A model generated the notes under the pieces. The model was given only the letters and a program-made list of their open reading frames with translations, had not been told where the DNA came from and did not search any database. From positions 51,353,021 to 51,417,020 of the forward strand of contig CM046853.1 of the NCBI GenBank assembly GCA_025617745.1: a stretch of 64,000 bases of DNA. The letters run 5' to 3'. The stretch is from Heliocidaris erythrogramma. Its lineage: Eukaryota; Echinodermata; Echinoidea; Camarodonta; Echinometridae. Within the stretch, counting starts at the first letter, position 1; each line of letters begins with the position of its first letter. Of this stretch, positions 11,991-24,689 are shown piece after piece. A program made the translations under genes and the position numbers.

Positions 11991-12658
11991 CAGAACTCAA
12001 CTTTCCCTTTAATGATACGACTGAATGATGTCACTGATTTTAACCACTTTTGTGCCACCAAGTCTTCGTACAATCGTCATAAATGGAAATTCAAGTGTTA
12101 AATTTTGATTCATCATAAAGACTGTTTCGTTGGCATGGTTGGTAAAATTGGGTGTATGTATCCCATGGGATTAGCTTCACAGTGAGGTTGTCTGTTTCTT
12201 TTTCAGAAGTAAAAAAAGACTTAATAGCAATTTTCAGTCTCAACACAATGCTGAACACTCGAATCATTGGATAATATTTTCCGTCCACACAACACAGAAC
12301 ATAAGGGGTTAAGTAAAGTCACTCAAAACAATATGCCTGCAAAAAAAGTTAGGGTTCTTTTTCTCCTTGTGTTTAGTGTCGGCAAGGATTCAAAATACAA
12401 ATGAATTGTGTCATCGAGAGTAAATACACACAAACCAATATAAAATGCACTAAAATGAAAGGAGAGAATTATTTCTTGTTAACAACACTCTTGGCATGAT
12501 TGGTTAAGTAGTAATTATGTACATGATATATAAGTATTATATGCCAAATAATACATTTGAAACGTCAGTTGAGACTCCTGTCTGGTCACATGTTGAAATG
12601 TTTCTGAAACAAATACTTTAAAATCCCGTTTAGTTTAATGGACTTCGCTGTAACAGGT

Positions 12659-12813
12659 CAGGGCCCCGTTTCATAAAACTTGTTATCAGTAACAACTGCC
12701 ACATTTCTATATTTCTATATTTTCTCAGCTCCTCAGATGCAAAGATTTCAGTAGCTTATAACAGCTATTGCAACTTGCTATTGAATAACAAGTGTTATGA
12801 AAACAGGGCCCTG
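12659..12813. mobile_element. Palindromic MITE, family A
   Basis: The element starts 'cagggccccgtttcataaaa' and ends with the approximate reverse complement 'gttatgaaaacagggccctg'. The middle contains 'cagatgcaaagatttcagta'. Three relatives lie at 17544-17685, 19425-19542 and 34232-34377. It is a short non-autonomous element with inverted ends and no coding sequence. Confidence 0.75.
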
Positions 12814-12839
12814 ATAAGTATAGAAAAGAATATTGCCAA

Positions 12840-13200
12840 CGGTAGATGTGGATCAGTGGATAAGTCCCTGGACTGTGAACCACGAGGTCCAGGGTTCGAT
12901 CCCACGCACCACTAGCGTCCTTTGGCAAGACGTTAATCTACATTTGCCACTCTCCACCCAGGTGTTAAATGGGTACCGGTAGGATGCGAAAGTTATGTCG
13001 TTTGTTTAGCAATTTGAGCGCCACTGTGCTGCTCTTGCTGAATACTCAGGGAGCGGATAAAGTGCACACATTGTGTGCGGCATGTCAGAATCCGAGGACC
13101 GGGGTAATAATAGTATCGTATTATGTAAAGCACTTTGATATTAGTTTACTTCTGAAAAGCGCTATATAAATAGACGTTATTATTATTATTATTATAATTC
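12840..13200 (+). repeat. Full-length tRNA-derived SINE
   Basis: The head at about 12845-12905 has an A-box-like 'gtggatcagtggataagt', an anticodon-like loop 'ctGTGaa' and a B box 'gggttcgatccc'. The body contains 'cctttggcaagacgttaatc' and a 'gggtaccggtaggatgcgaa' block. The 3' end is 'aaagcgctatataaatagac' followed by (GTT)/(ATT)n. The whole is about 360 bp and looks complete. Confidence 0.8.
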
Positions 13201-13748
13201 ACTCAATCACAATTCCGACCATCATGACACATAGGTTTTTTTCTCTCTCACGTGTCGAGCAATTAGTGCAGTACGAACAGGAAAAGAAAGGTACGTGCGA
13301 AAAATGACAAAGTCTAGGGAACTGAAACTGAAGAAAACTGTCACTTGTCGAAATCATCGATTGAAATATTGAGGGAAAAAAAAATGTTCATGTATATAAT
13401 TATACGAATAGTATGTGTATGTATATAATATTTGTGTACATATATACATATAAAACAGAAAAGAATCTATACAAATATCATGCTCCAATGTTTTATTAAC
13501 AAAATTATGTTCAAAATTTCTGTTCTGTCTATACATTATTATAACTCGATCGCAAAGACTTTCGAAAAATCAACCAAAGGCAATTTCATTAGCCTTTTCT
13601 ATCATAAATTATGTTGAAATGTGCAAAAAATTACAATGCCTTATTACAGAATCCGAACATGATTAAAATGGGATATACAATAGGGAATTTGAATTGTCTT
13701 TCAGTTGATTTGAAAATCTTTGCGATCATGTTGTATGTATTTCAGCAC

Positions 13749-13751
<3 letters not shown>

Positions 13752-13818
<67 letters not shown>
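13752..13818. repeat. (TA)n microsatellite
   Basis: Nearly pure TA repeats with one interruption. Further TA tracts lie at 14025-14050 and 14262-14305, bracketing the hairpin at 13861-14020 and the element at 14134-14262. Confidence 0.97.
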
Positions 13819-13822
<4 letters not shown>

Positions 13823-13860
13823 GAAGGGTAAAATGGTGTGAACGTGTTGAGAAGTATAAA

Positions 13861-14020
13861 ATAAATAGGTAACACGGAGAGAAAATACACAGAGCGAGCA
13901 GAGATGATTTTTCCACAAGCGCTTTCGTTTATATATTCCACCTGAAGAATAAACGAAAGCGCTTGTGGAAAAATCATCTCTGCTCGCTCTGTGTATTTTC
14001 TCTCCGTGTTACCTATTTAT
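13861..14020. repeat. Perfect long inverted repeat (72-bp arms, 16-bp spacer)
   Basis: The left arm 13861-13932 is the exact reverse complement of 13949-14020. The spacer is 'atattccacctgaaga'. The structure sits between TA microsatellites. The spacer/right-arm junction reads 'cctgaagaataaacgaaagc', faintly reminiscent of the hammerhead-like motifs in Penelope-type element ends, but the core differs from consensus, so this link is speculative. Confidence 0.9.
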
Positions 14021-14133
14021 TTATATATATATATATATATATAAATATATATAGAAAGAGAGAGAGAGACACACACACACACACAGAAGAATAAATTACT
14101 CCGTTAGACACAAAAGGTTCAATATTATATATA

Positions 14134-14261
14134 ACTCTAAAGGCTACATTAGCTGAACACTTTTTGTCTTATTTCTATGCTCAACTGTCCCGCTAATGTA
14201 GGTGGCGCTATTATGACGGAATAAACCGCATTGTTGTGTGTCCAGCTAATGTACCCTTTAG

Positions 14262-14262
<1 letters not shown>
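14134..14262. mobile_element. TA-inserted short element, family B
   Basis: The ends are inverted repeats: 'actctaaaggctacattagc' at the left and 'gctaatgtaccctttagt' at the right. The element lies next to (TA)n. A related element in opposite orientation, also inside (TA)n, is at 28830-28978. The shared interior includes 'attatgacggaataaaccgc'. It is a non-coding MITE, possibly of a TA-targeting superfamily. Confidence 0.75.
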
Positions 14263-14305
<43 letters not shown>

Positions 14306-14445
14306 CCTATATGTCGATTGCACATAATTCTCATAAGTCCAAACAACAACACTATAAAAACGAATCCAAAGGTCACTTGATATTGACCTAATTTGTCCAC
14401 AATTCTAACATCATTCTTCATTCCTTATTTTTCCCCTCTCTGTAG

Positions 14446-14566
14446 GAAATACCGGCTGGAGAGAGAGTTATCCAACATGTCATGGCGGATACGATGGGAG
14501 GACATCAGTTTCAATAGCAAGGGAGATAAGATGCGCAAGCTTGGCAGTAGGATGAGTCTTGCCTCG
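14446..14566 (+). CDS. Receptor guanylyl cyclase exon: juxtamembrane segment and phosphorylation region
   Basis: The exon lies between 'ctgtag' and 'gtaagt'. One base completes an arginine codon, then 40 codons follow: 'KYRLERELSNMSWRIRWEDI', a short linker, and 'KLGSRMSLAS'. 'W-R-(I/V)-R-W-E-(D/E)' and 'GSR(L/M)(T/S)LS' are signatures of the NPR-type cytoplasmic start. In mammalian NPR-A and NPR-B the serines and threonines of this stretch are constitutively phosphorylated, and their loss desensitises the receptor. The serines here occupy comparable positions. The exon ends in phase 0, so the next exon can be either the one at 34514 or the one at 34770. Confidence 0.93.
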
Positions 14567-16579
14567 GTAAGTCAAAGATGATGACAGACCTTCAATAGCA
14601 AAAAGGGATCATGTCACAAACCGCATGAATTCAACGTGTGTTTTTTTAATGAAACGAAAAGCATTAAACATAATATTTGCAGTTATGAGACAATGTGAAA
14701 AGTGAACTGTCCCTTTCTGAAAATATAAATATACAACGTGCGTTTAACGTGCTGGCTCTGTTAGGTAATTTTCATGTAGATGTCACTTGCTTCTGTAAGG
14801 CAGAATAGTTGTGGCTTTTACCAAAAATGAAATTATCATGTCTCATTGAATAATATTGAGTTGGCCATCCATGATTCATTCTTATCCAAGACCCAAATAT
14901 ATCTGATTCTTCTTCAGAAAAAAGACAGTATGAAATAAATCGCTTTGAATGAAGAAGAAATTGAATTATTATTGGCCGTGCATATCAAGGGAGATATGAT
15001 GAATATGTCTGTATGCGCTGGCGTATAGTAGAAGAGAGTGCAAGGAGAAAATAGCCTCCCTTGCCCCCAGTAGAGATTTACATCCAACCCCGAAAAATGA
15101 TTAATATAACAGGTACTTATTTTCGTTTAATAACGAGAATCATTTGACCATCAGTACTTATCAGTTTGATCATGAAAAATCGAGGTTTTCTGCTCGGTCA
15201 TGTTATTTCATGATAGTTGCCACCCCAGACAAAAATATAATCTGTTCTAAGGATGCTAAAATATTAGTAAAAGGAGTGTAGCATAAACAGTAGTATAGTT
15301 ATTTATTATTTTAGTAATAACCTTTTTAAATACTAGTCGTGCCATTGGTATATCATCCTTGTAGATGGGTAGAACTTTTTTTGGATAAAAAGAAAATTCT
15401 ATGAACACAGAAACGAATGCAGCAGGCTAATTCTAAATCAATTTTCTTGTGTCATAAATTATACTTATTGCCAGTTTGCTTATTAACATATCTTATTGTT
15501 TAGGAACAACGCGACGATATTTCCAATTTCATTACAGTCAAAAAATAAAAAAAATAAACAATCCATACATGCGCGGGATTCTAACACGCTCCTTGACTTG
15601 AAAAGAACTGGAATTGCCAATCACTTTATGGCATGAATATTTCATGAGCATCTCTGACTGATCCAGACTTTAATCTCCTCACCTTCCCGCCCTACCAGTT
15701 GATACGAACATAACACTAAGCGGATTACAAAACACCTATTCACCTCATCACGCACGCGCGGCTTGTGTCGACGAGCTTTAACAGTATCATGCAATCCGCC
15801 CTTGTCACAAGCTTATCACTGTATAGGCGAAGAGTAAGGATTATGGCACGTGGAGGGTTAAGATTGTTAAATTGCTATCTTCGCATCTTTGACCTCACCA
15901 GAGGATGCATTTCCATGAATGATTCAGAGAAAAAGAAGACATTACATTTCCGGAACATATAAGATTACTGTATGTCTAGTATCACCATGCTCCCCGCTTC
16001 ACGTCAGGTGAATCACGAATAAAATGTAAACACAATGAACCATATTGCAGTGTGCGTCACATATTTTTAGTGAGCTTGATTCTAGAATAACGTGTGGTTC
16101 CTCTCCCTAAAGAAATAAACAACTTTAATAAAAACAAATAAATTTTACGTATGATTTATATTGTCTCATTTGAGATCTTGCATTTACATAATTAAACTAC
16201 TCCCCGCTTGACAATAAGCCAGTTCGGGGTTAGCGCATTGTACAAATGACCCCAAATATCCACAGATATTTTAGACATGGAGGGTCCCTTTATGTGCACT
16301 TCAGAAAAATAACTCTGGGAGTGATAGAGGTGCCTCATGAATAGCTTTTGTTTCCCCCTTTAAAAAGAATACTTCCACCTGGATATCATGGAATGCACCA
16401 TTAGTGCATAATTGAATAATGATTACATGACATTCATGAGCACATATCGAATATTAGTGTCAGTGGGTTTTAGAATTTGGTACAGATGACCTTTATCTGC
16501 TCATGCTCAGATTGCATCCCCGAAGTGGCTTATTCAATTCTTACTTTGGTGAATGTCCGAAAACAAGAACAGGTTATCT

Positions 16580-16800
16580 CTCCCTCTCGCTTTCTTTTCT
16601 CTCCGTCTCTGTACCTCTGTCTTTCCCTCTCTTTCTCTCTGTCACTGTTTGTCTCTTTCTATTTCTCTCTCTCTGTGTTTTTATCCCATCTCTCTCTCCC
16701 TCTCGCTCTTTCTAGTACTCTCTCTCTCTCTCTCTCGCTCTTTCTCTCTGTCTGTTTCCGTTTCCTTTCTCTCCCCCCCCCCCTCTCTCTCTCTCTTATC
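16580..16800. repeat. CT-rich microsatellite
   Basis: Long imperfect (CT)n with CTGT variants and a short C run. All open frames here translate to Ser/Leu or Arg/Glu repeats and are not genes. Confidence 0.95.
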
Positions 16801-17543
16801 ACGTGTTTTATCAGATGACATTTACGCTTAATCATTTTGCATATGACAAGGAATAGGAATTGCAATTCATTCTAATTCTCTCACTCTATCAACTATAAAA
16901 AGGAGCTCTTTTGAAAATAATTAAAATTTAACTCTTTTAATATAGACCGCCCCATTCCACACTTACCACCATTCTATATTTCACCTTGATTTTTATGATA
17001 GTCTACATGGTTTATGTACATTATTAACATTTCTCGCTCCTACAATATCGAAATAGCCTTGTCTGCAATCCATGTATGCTTTGAAAATCTTGTCCTTAAT
17101 GAAATGAATTAATAGCAGAACAGGTCAAAATAAAACGTAAGTGTAATCAATGATAAAATTCATTAAAACCCACAAGTCTTTCTGTTGGAAAGAGTCCCTT
17201 TAAATTTAATCGATGCATACTCTGAAAATGGGCCTTGTTCAGGCCACTGCTTTTCTTGATTGATCAAAGAGGGATGTTTCAAGATCGACGCAGTCCTCAT
17301 AAGCTCTGGAGTATTTCGGCGCCAGGACGGCAAAACAAAAATTAATGATTTGGACTCACAGAAATATATTTCCCTTTTATCATAAAAGATTCCCTAATGA
17401 AAGTAATAATGGACACATAATAAACAGAAAGGAAACCAATATCACGTGATCATGTGGTTCCATTTCATTTCATTTGCTCAGAAGGTTTCTCCATTTCCAA
17501 GTCATCCGTTGGATTTTTTAAACCTTATATTCGATGACGTCTT

Positions 17544-17685
17544 CAGGGGAGCGTTTCATCAAGCGTTTTGTCAGTGATTTCTACTGACAACTTTGCTCTC
17601 AGCCAATCAGATGCAAGGATTTCAGTAGCTTATAACAGTTGTCGGTAAAAATCACTGACAAAACGCTTGATGAAACGTTCCCCAG
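17544..17685. mobile_element. Palindromic MITE, family A
   Basis: Starts 'caggggagcgtttcatcaag' and ends 'cttgatgaaacgttcccc'. The internal 'cagccaatcagatgcaagga' matches the other family A copies. The arms also include 'tttgtcagtgattt(c/t)tac', giving a longer pairing arm than in the copy at 12659. Confidence 0.8.
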
Positions 17686-18511
17686 GAGGGAGGAGTCAAA
17701 TTTTTATTAATACATGCATGACGTTTTTGTGACATGTCGCTTGTTGTGCTGTTCATTTGATTAGAAAACAAATTACTCATACTGACTTGGAGAAACTCTG
17801 TGATTATGTTCATGGTCAAAAGATTTCTCATGGCAACGAGCAAAAAGAAAATCATCCGACTATCAGAGAACTGCAGAGTTACCCTAAGCATAATGTGCAA
17901 GTCAGGAACAGAATTTCATCGCACCTATTTAATTGTGTAATGCACTATTTTGTTCATAATTCTTCCGTTGACAATCGACGGTTTTCTGTTTGTACTCTAG
18001 AGAAATTCTGCTAAAATGTGCATTGAACTGGCCCGAATGTGTTTAAGTAAGTGAAACGCATTATTAATCTCCTGAAAAGTATCGGAAGTAGATATTATAA
18101 AAGAAAAGGAAAAAAAAAACCTTCAAAAGCAAAATCAGGTGCATTATTTTCACTTGGTGAGAAGCGTTCGTCCAAGAGCAATTTAATTAACCAGAAACGA
18201 GTGGTTTGACTGTGAAAAACAGGCTTCTCGCATTGCAGTGAGCTTATATATTTTACTCAAGTTCATCAAGAAAATAAGTATTGTATCGGTTTCGTGAAGC
18301 GTCGAAGAATGAGTAAAATGAGATTGGATGTGAACGGCAGTAAAATCAACAAGCCGAAAGAAGTGACGACTAAAGAATATAGCTTTATTAGGAATCGTGT
18401 CGAAATTTAAAGTATATAATATATTGTAATATTGAGCTAATGATGCGTGCGATATCGCTTTAATTTGCTGAGCGCTTTAGAAGGGCATTGACCAATTTCC
18501 ATCAACACATT

Positions 18512-19198
18512 ATTAAAGGGCAATCGAACCTTAGTAATAAGATGATTTGTGTGAAAGCAGAAAAATAAGAAACACAGGATGGCGAAAGTTTGAAAGAAAT
18601 CGGACAAGGAATAAGAAAGTTATGGTTGTTTGAAAAATGAGATCGCTACATCTATGCGAATCTCAAATTGGCAATTGGGTGAGTCGATTGTGACATACCT
18701 GCTGCAGGGAAATGTAACTAAGATTAACTCTCCCGTTTGTCGTACACAAAACTATAATTAACTAGCGGTTTGAAGTAAAGGTGAGGAAATTGGTACCCCT
18801 GTCTGCGCAATAATAACAAACGTTTATTTTCAATAGCAGTCATTTTTATAAATAAACCAACACCACGTGTGTCTCGAGCAGTACTCAAAATACGTTGGAG
18901 AATAACATAGGTCCTCGTGAAAGAAAATATATCCTACTGAGAAATACATTTTGAAAAAAAAAATGACATTTTAGTCATTTTTTGTGTTGCAGCAAATGGG
19001 GGAGTCGTCCGCAGCTACATCACAGTGACCGTATCGATTCGGCCAGTTTGAAATTCCCATATAGTGATTACAACTTTAAACAAAAAAGTTACTTTTTTAT
19101 TGCTTGTCCGATTTCGTTCAAACTGTCACCAATCTGCCTCTCTGATTTTTCCTCTTTCTTTCAGAGCAACTTGCCATTAAGGTTGGATTCCCTTTAAA
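18512..19198. mobile_element. Foldback / MITE-like element, family C (about 690 bp)
   Basis: The left end 'ttaaagggcaatcgaacctt' pairs with the right end 'aaggttggattccctttaaa'. Similarity between the arms continues inward for over 150 bp, with shared 'gaaatcggacaag(g/c)aataa'. The middle includes 'aggtgaggaaattggtaccc', which recurs inverted at 23884-23996. There is no transposase frame, so this is a non-autonomous element with long diverged inverted repeats. Confidence 0.75.
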
Positions 19199-19424
19199 AC
19201 GTCCTGTTGGGTCTTAACAGCACACTTCAGTGCCAATCAGTGAGATTCAGCATAATTTCAACATTCTCATGCATGCATCAGAACACAAATTACTATTGAG
19301 AAGTAACATGAATGTGGTGGTTTGAGGTTTTCGTGGCAGTGGCCAAGAAAATGTGAGAAAGTGAATGATTGTCAAAACCATTCTTCATCCTTACCCAACA
19401 TCACCATTCTTGAGTGAACGTGTC

Positions 19425-19542
19425 ATCAGGAGCCCGTTTCATATAACTGTTATAAGCTACTGAAAACCTCGCCTCTGATTGGCTGAAAGCAAATTTGTCG
19501 GTAGAAATCACCGACAAGACACTTGATGAAACGCCCCCTGAT
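19425..19542. mobile_element. Palindromic MITE, family A (short copy)
   Basis: Starts 'atcaggagcccgtttcatat' and ends 'cttgatgaaacgccccctgat'-like sequence. It carries the inverted version of the family core ('ctctgattggctgaaa'). Confidence 0.75.
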
Positions 19543-19744
19543 TTAAAAAAAATGTAGTATGTCGAATGTAGTATGAAAATCCTTGAAGTCAATATAAAAT
19601 ACGATAAACTGAAAGCGAGCTTTGTTATTATACTATTTTGATTAGGGTAAGTAAGGAAGGAGAAGGCGTAAGACGGGAAATACGGATAAGGTATAAAAAG
19701 GAAGATTTGTTAGAGGAAACGATGTAGAGGCGCCAAGAAAAGAA

Positions 19745-19905
19745 GATAGAACAGAGGGATAAAGAGAGAGAGAGACCTATAGATGAAAGCAGATAATCTT
19801 ATAGAGACTAAGAGAGAGAGAGAGAGAGAGATGAGATGAAAGTTTAGAGAGAGAGAGAGAGATGAGATGAAAGTTTAGAGAGAGAGAGAGATAGATGAAT
19901 GAAGA
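19745..19905. repeat. (GA)n microsatellite with a short duplication
   Basis: GA repeats in which a unit 'gatgagatgaaagtttagag' is duplicated in tandem at about 19829-19880. Confidence 0.9.
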
Positions 19906-22384
19906 AGAAGGGGAAAATTCCATGTATTTCAGAACGTCATGTAAAAAGGTGAAAATGTGATGAATGTAAGTAAATATAACAGAGGTGTTATAGGATAAAG
20001 CAGATGTCTATCTATCCACACGCTATTCTATTCACACCAACGTCCATCTGCACTCCCCTCCTCCCCCGGACCATTGTCGCATCCATTCTGCATCCTTACC
20101 CAACAGTAGTTAACCACTAACACCCCTCCCCGCACGCTATATTTACCCCACTCTCTGCTTTCGTCTTTATTATAAACCCACCCCATAACACAAACGGGCT
20201 GTTAATTATCCCTCGAAAAGAAAAGGGAAATTTGGCCAGACCTTTTATGTTTAATCCATGAGAAACAGGCCGTGTCGCGCTAATTACAGTGTTGGGGGAA
20301 GGTGGGAAGCACCTATTAATACCTCGCGTTTTCGGGTTAATGCGCGGAACTCAGCCAAGAAAATGGGAGAGAGTGATTGAAAAGCGTGCGTTATAGTCAG
20401 AGTGACCTTAGCGTAATACAACCGGGTATATTGATCCCGACTGCAGGAAGTATCGCGACCATATAGGGGCCAGTGGTTTGCCTTCTCGTTTATTGCCTCC
20501 AAGTCCTATGCGAGACCAGAAACCATATTACCAAGCTTCTGTGTGCTTAAACATTCATAGGAATCAAGTCTTTACGAAAGGGTGGTGAATAACGAAAGTG
20601 TTATTACTTCAGCTCGCCTCCCCAACAGAATACCATAACATTCCTCTCTCTCTCTCACCCCCCCCCCCCCCCCCATGGACATCAGCTTTGTGTCGAAGAT
20701 TTCCTAGGAGCGTGTGATGAAAATGATGGGGGAGAGCTAATTTCCAAAGTCTTATTCTAAGATTGATGTCACTTGTTGTGATACGTTGATCTAAAAAAAA
20801 AGGGGAAAAATATGTGCGACCACCTGTAGGGATTAAAAATGCTACTATTTGTTACTCGTCAAGCGATTTGTACTTCATTCTTCAAGCCCTTTCTTATTGG
20901 GAGATATTAAGCTAAAAATCATCTTATAGTTTGATTTTAAAAATCACAACTGTGTTTCCTTTGCTCATCTATCCCTATATATGTCTTCCATGTATTAAGT
21001 AACCACAAGTAAACACGTTAATTTTCGAAGAAAAATTGCAAGGGATCTTAGTTTTCTTTGTTATCTTAGCTTTCTGTTTAAGCGCTTGAGATTAATGTCG
21101 ACGTTTCGCCAGAATTGTACCACGCAATAATAAGTTTCCATCTACGTTGCCGATCGATATCCATGCCAGTGATCCTCATCATCTGATGTTTTTCTAGAGT
21201 AATAGAAGAATAGGACAAGTCTAGTGCTGCATTTCTATCATTTTTCATCCACTATGTATGGATAGCTATGTAGCATACTGAGTTCACATCTTATTGAGAT
21301 GAAAGTGGCGTTGTTTTTGTTTTTCCTTAACGTCCCTATGATATCCGGATACATTACAACCCAATCCTCAGAAATGGAGTCGTTTTTTTCTGAAACACGA
21401 TAAAAACTACTTTCGAAAAAACTTTCACCTTTAGAAATGCGCGAACATTTCTATGGGTAGTACAATAGGCTTTTGAAATTGCCCTTGAGTTTATTTTTCG
21501 AAAGTTTTTTTTTTTTTCGTGTTCAGTGAGTATAAAGTCCCCTTGAGTTTAATACAGAATGACAGATGACGGAAAATGGGACTTTCCCCACAGCGTCTCA
21601 AAATCTTTCTAAGTCAAATAATGATTATATCGTGATTTAACCCGATGACTACTGAATTCTGTTATTCCTACTGGCTTAGTACAGGGATCAACCAGTAGGC
21701 AAAGGGTTAATGGAGGTTGTTGAAGTCACGTTTTCTAGTATTACCAACCTACACACTGTATGCTGTACATTGGAGATTAGTTTCCATATCTTAATACCAT
21801 TATATTTCCTCAGGGGTTAAAATCGTTTTATGTTCAGTGATTTCTGATTTAAATGTGATTATGTTCGACTGTATTCTTATTGTTTAGCGGTAAGTGAAAC
21901 AAAATCACTTGTCTCTATGCATACGAAGTCTTTCTCTAGCTTGTCCATTATTGCTCGTAAGAGGGCAGACGTTCACTTCTTTACACGGTTCCAGAAGACG
22001 TTATTTCAGAACTTCCCGTCTCTCTCATATTATTTATTATACGAGCATTCACATAATTATTTGACATGGGCCTTTTTCAATGAAAAAGCGAGTACTTTGA
22101 TTCTGAATTTAATTCAAGTATTAAAATAGGTTATTAAAACGGAACTAAACTTACTATTTTGGAGGTTGCTCAAGGCTCTGTACAAAATCTCGCTATGAGG
22201 TGTAAATGAAGAAGTAATTAAAATGTTTCCCCTATTCGATTTGCGATTATGCTCAAACAGACTTTTCAAAAAAGAGACAGCATATTTTTGATCTTGCCAT
22301 CTCAAAGACAAGAAAGTGTTGCGGAATTGTAAATTATTGACGAAAACTTTCTGTCCTGGCTCGGAAATATTTCACCTATTTCTT

Positions 22385-22492
22385 TTTCTGATCTCTCTCT
22401 CCCTCTCTCTGTCTCTTTGTCTGTCTGTCTCTCTCTGTCTGTCTCTGTCTCTGTCTCTGTCTCTCTGTCTCTCTCTCTCTCTCTCTCTTTGC
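22385..22492. repeat. CT/CTGT microsatellite
   Basis: Tract of 'ctct', 'ctgt' and 'ctgtct' repeats. The frames on both strands are low-complexity. Confidence 0.95.
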
Positions 22493-23139
22493 CCAAACTC
22501 ATATTAATATTTTGTGATGACTAGGCCGCCATTACCATTCGATTCGGTGTGTCCATCGTAAATGGTGTGTTTCGCACCTATCGTTTGAAATCATTTGTCC
22601 GCCTTGACCAGACAGTCTTGTACATTCAGACCTTTTTTTTCATGGAGTAATGGCGGTGGCGATACAGCCTTGAATATAATCCTCTCAACGAAAGATTTGG
22701 TACATGTATATGCCTGCCTCTTTATACTACGACATGTTATTTTGGTCCAATGCTTGTGTTCCACCCAAAAATATTCAGCACGCATTTTATTGACTCGAAT
22801 ACAATAGATAGAGGAGTTAGGAGGCCAGAAAGGGAGAGGATTTTGTTTTCTCTCACTCGGACTTCAGTCAATACACGACTACTAGACAACCTCTATACAT
22901 TATTGCATTTTTGTTTCGTTCTTGAATGTCTTAAACCACACTTGGATCGCAGAATTGACCGTTAAGAAATTGATAACTGACAATGCAATTTTGGTCAAGG
23001 TCGGCCAAATTATTGCTTGTACATGCGTGTGCGTGTGTGTTATATTCTGTTGATATTTTGGAAGTCAACTTAATTTTGTAATGAACTGGATAATATCGTT
23101 GGCCCGTCCGTATGAGATTGAAATCCGCGGTAATAAAAC

Positions 23140-23212
23140 ATAAAATAGGGACGTTTTATCATTATGATTGTGATATGCGCTATACAAGAATGGAATATTG
23201 TTATTATTACCC
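23140..23212 (+). repeat. SINE 3' tail fragment
   Basis: 'gtgatatgcgctatacaaga' followed by (TTA)n matches the 3' tails of the SINEs at 12840 and 25810. No head is present. Confidence 0.5.
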
Positions 23213-23883
23213 TTTTTTCGTCAGACTATGTCGTTAATGTGTGTTGTATTTTCATTCCTTTTTCGCTATGAAGGTTTGTAAAAATCGAATGGCGTCAAAG
23301 ACAGGTTTCATTATGTATTAAAACTTTTGATACACCTGTGAAAATCCACAGTTAGGTAGAACAAAAACCCCTGAAATAACTACCTCAAAATATGCCCGTA
23401 TTTCCAGAAATTAATACATGTTTAATATTGAACTTTATAAGATGTATAGTGACGGATTACCCATTCAGGAATCTCCCAAAGATGAAAATTGGGTCTGATA
23501 TTACAATTCACAGATTATGTTATATTCTCGTCAGTAAATCAGATATAAAAAAAAAAATTATACTGATTCGAAAATTCCAGGAAAGGAAAACAGATATGTC
23601 CAGAAACTTCCGACTTGATATGTCCTTTGATGGATTTTAGATATTTGAAGAAAATCATTATAATTTTGGTCTTAGAAAATTGAGATGAACAAAGACAAAA
23701 ATAGGCCTATTAAATTTCATCAAAGTCGTGACCTTCACTAACGATGTGTATTACCTGTTTAAATATCCACAGAAAAGCATTAGGCTGGTTTAACAACCTC
23801 CATAATCATAATGCTTGTTTTTCATGTTCACGCACGGCATTGCGTGCCACCCTGCCGAATACCTTTCTTCCAAATTACCTATC

Positions 23884-23996
23884 GAGACACACGTGGTGTT
23901 GGTTTATTTATAAAATGACTGCTATTGAAAATAAACGTATGTTATTATTGCGCAGACAGGAGTACCAATTTCCTCACCTTTATTTCAAAGCACGAA
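23884..23996 (-). mobile_element. Family C element fragment, inverted
   Basis: The reverse complement matches the interior of the 18512-19198 element across about 110 bp, including 'ggtgaggaaattggtac' and 'accaacaccacgtg'. Confidence 0.7.
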
Positions 23997-24002
23997 GCTG
24001 GG

Positions 24003-24117
24003 ATATAACAGAGAAAGAGAGAGAGAGAGAAGGGAATGGGCATGGGAGAAAAAGAGAGGGAGAGATAAAAGATGGGTAATAAAAGATGGAGAGAAGAGAT
24101 AGGAGAGAGAAAGAAAG

Positions 24118-24160
<43 letters not shown>

Positions 24161-24330
24161 GGAGATGGAGAGAAGAGGTTGAGAGAGAGAGATAATAAGA
24201 AAGGGAGATGGAGAGATGAGAGAGAGAGAGAGAGGGAGAGAAAGGGAGAAAGAGAGAGATGGAGAGAAGAAGAAGAAGAAGAGAGAATGATATCAAGAGA
24301 AGAGGGAGAGGGAGAGGGGAGAACATTCTG
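24003..24330. repeat. Compound (GA)n/(GT)n microsatellite
   Basis: GA-rich sequence with an internal pure GT tract of about 36 bp at 24119-24154, then GA and GAA repeats. The open frames here are repeat translations. Confidence 0.95.
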
Positions 24331-24689
24331 AGAGAGGAACGAGTCCTGGTGGGCAGGGTGATTCAGGAATTTACCTCGCGCTTAGCCAAATATTTTGAAA
24401 GCAAAGCTTCATATCGATCGCATCCGCCAACACCGAAGTATACCACGCGCCAATTATAGCACCATTAAACCCGGCTGAATAGCCGCACATTCACCACTAT
24501 CACATAAGGCGAGTTTTCAAAAATGTGTCACGCTACTCTTTTCATTACACACTATTGAGCAAGCTTTTGTCTTCAACATGTCCGATAAAATTCTATTTTA
24601 GTTTAAAAGTTTCCCCCTTCCTTAAAGAGAACGTTGAGTTCTGTTAAAGGTGCTATTCTCTTCATTTATAAGCAAGATCTTTCTTTTGG

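Larger units (their letters stand above)
3461..14445 (+). other. Intron 2 of the receptor gene
   Basis: An 11-kb intron with donor 'gtaagt' and acceptor 'ctgtag'. I find no host exon inside. It holds C-rich degenerate arrays, SINEs, CT and TA microsatellites, a mid-repeat copy, a palindromic element, a perfect long hairpin and a TA-inserted element, all listed separately. The stretches 5445-6420, 7740-8640, 9120-9960 and 11990-12655 show nothing I recognise apart from simple repeats. Confidence 0.8.

Noticed and set aside
16477-16865. Several overlapping Ser/Leu- or Arg/Glu-rich frames
   Set aside because: Translations of a CT/GA microsatellite.
23985-24459. Long frames on both strands over 24000-24450
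   Set aside because: Low-complexity translations of GA/GT repeats.
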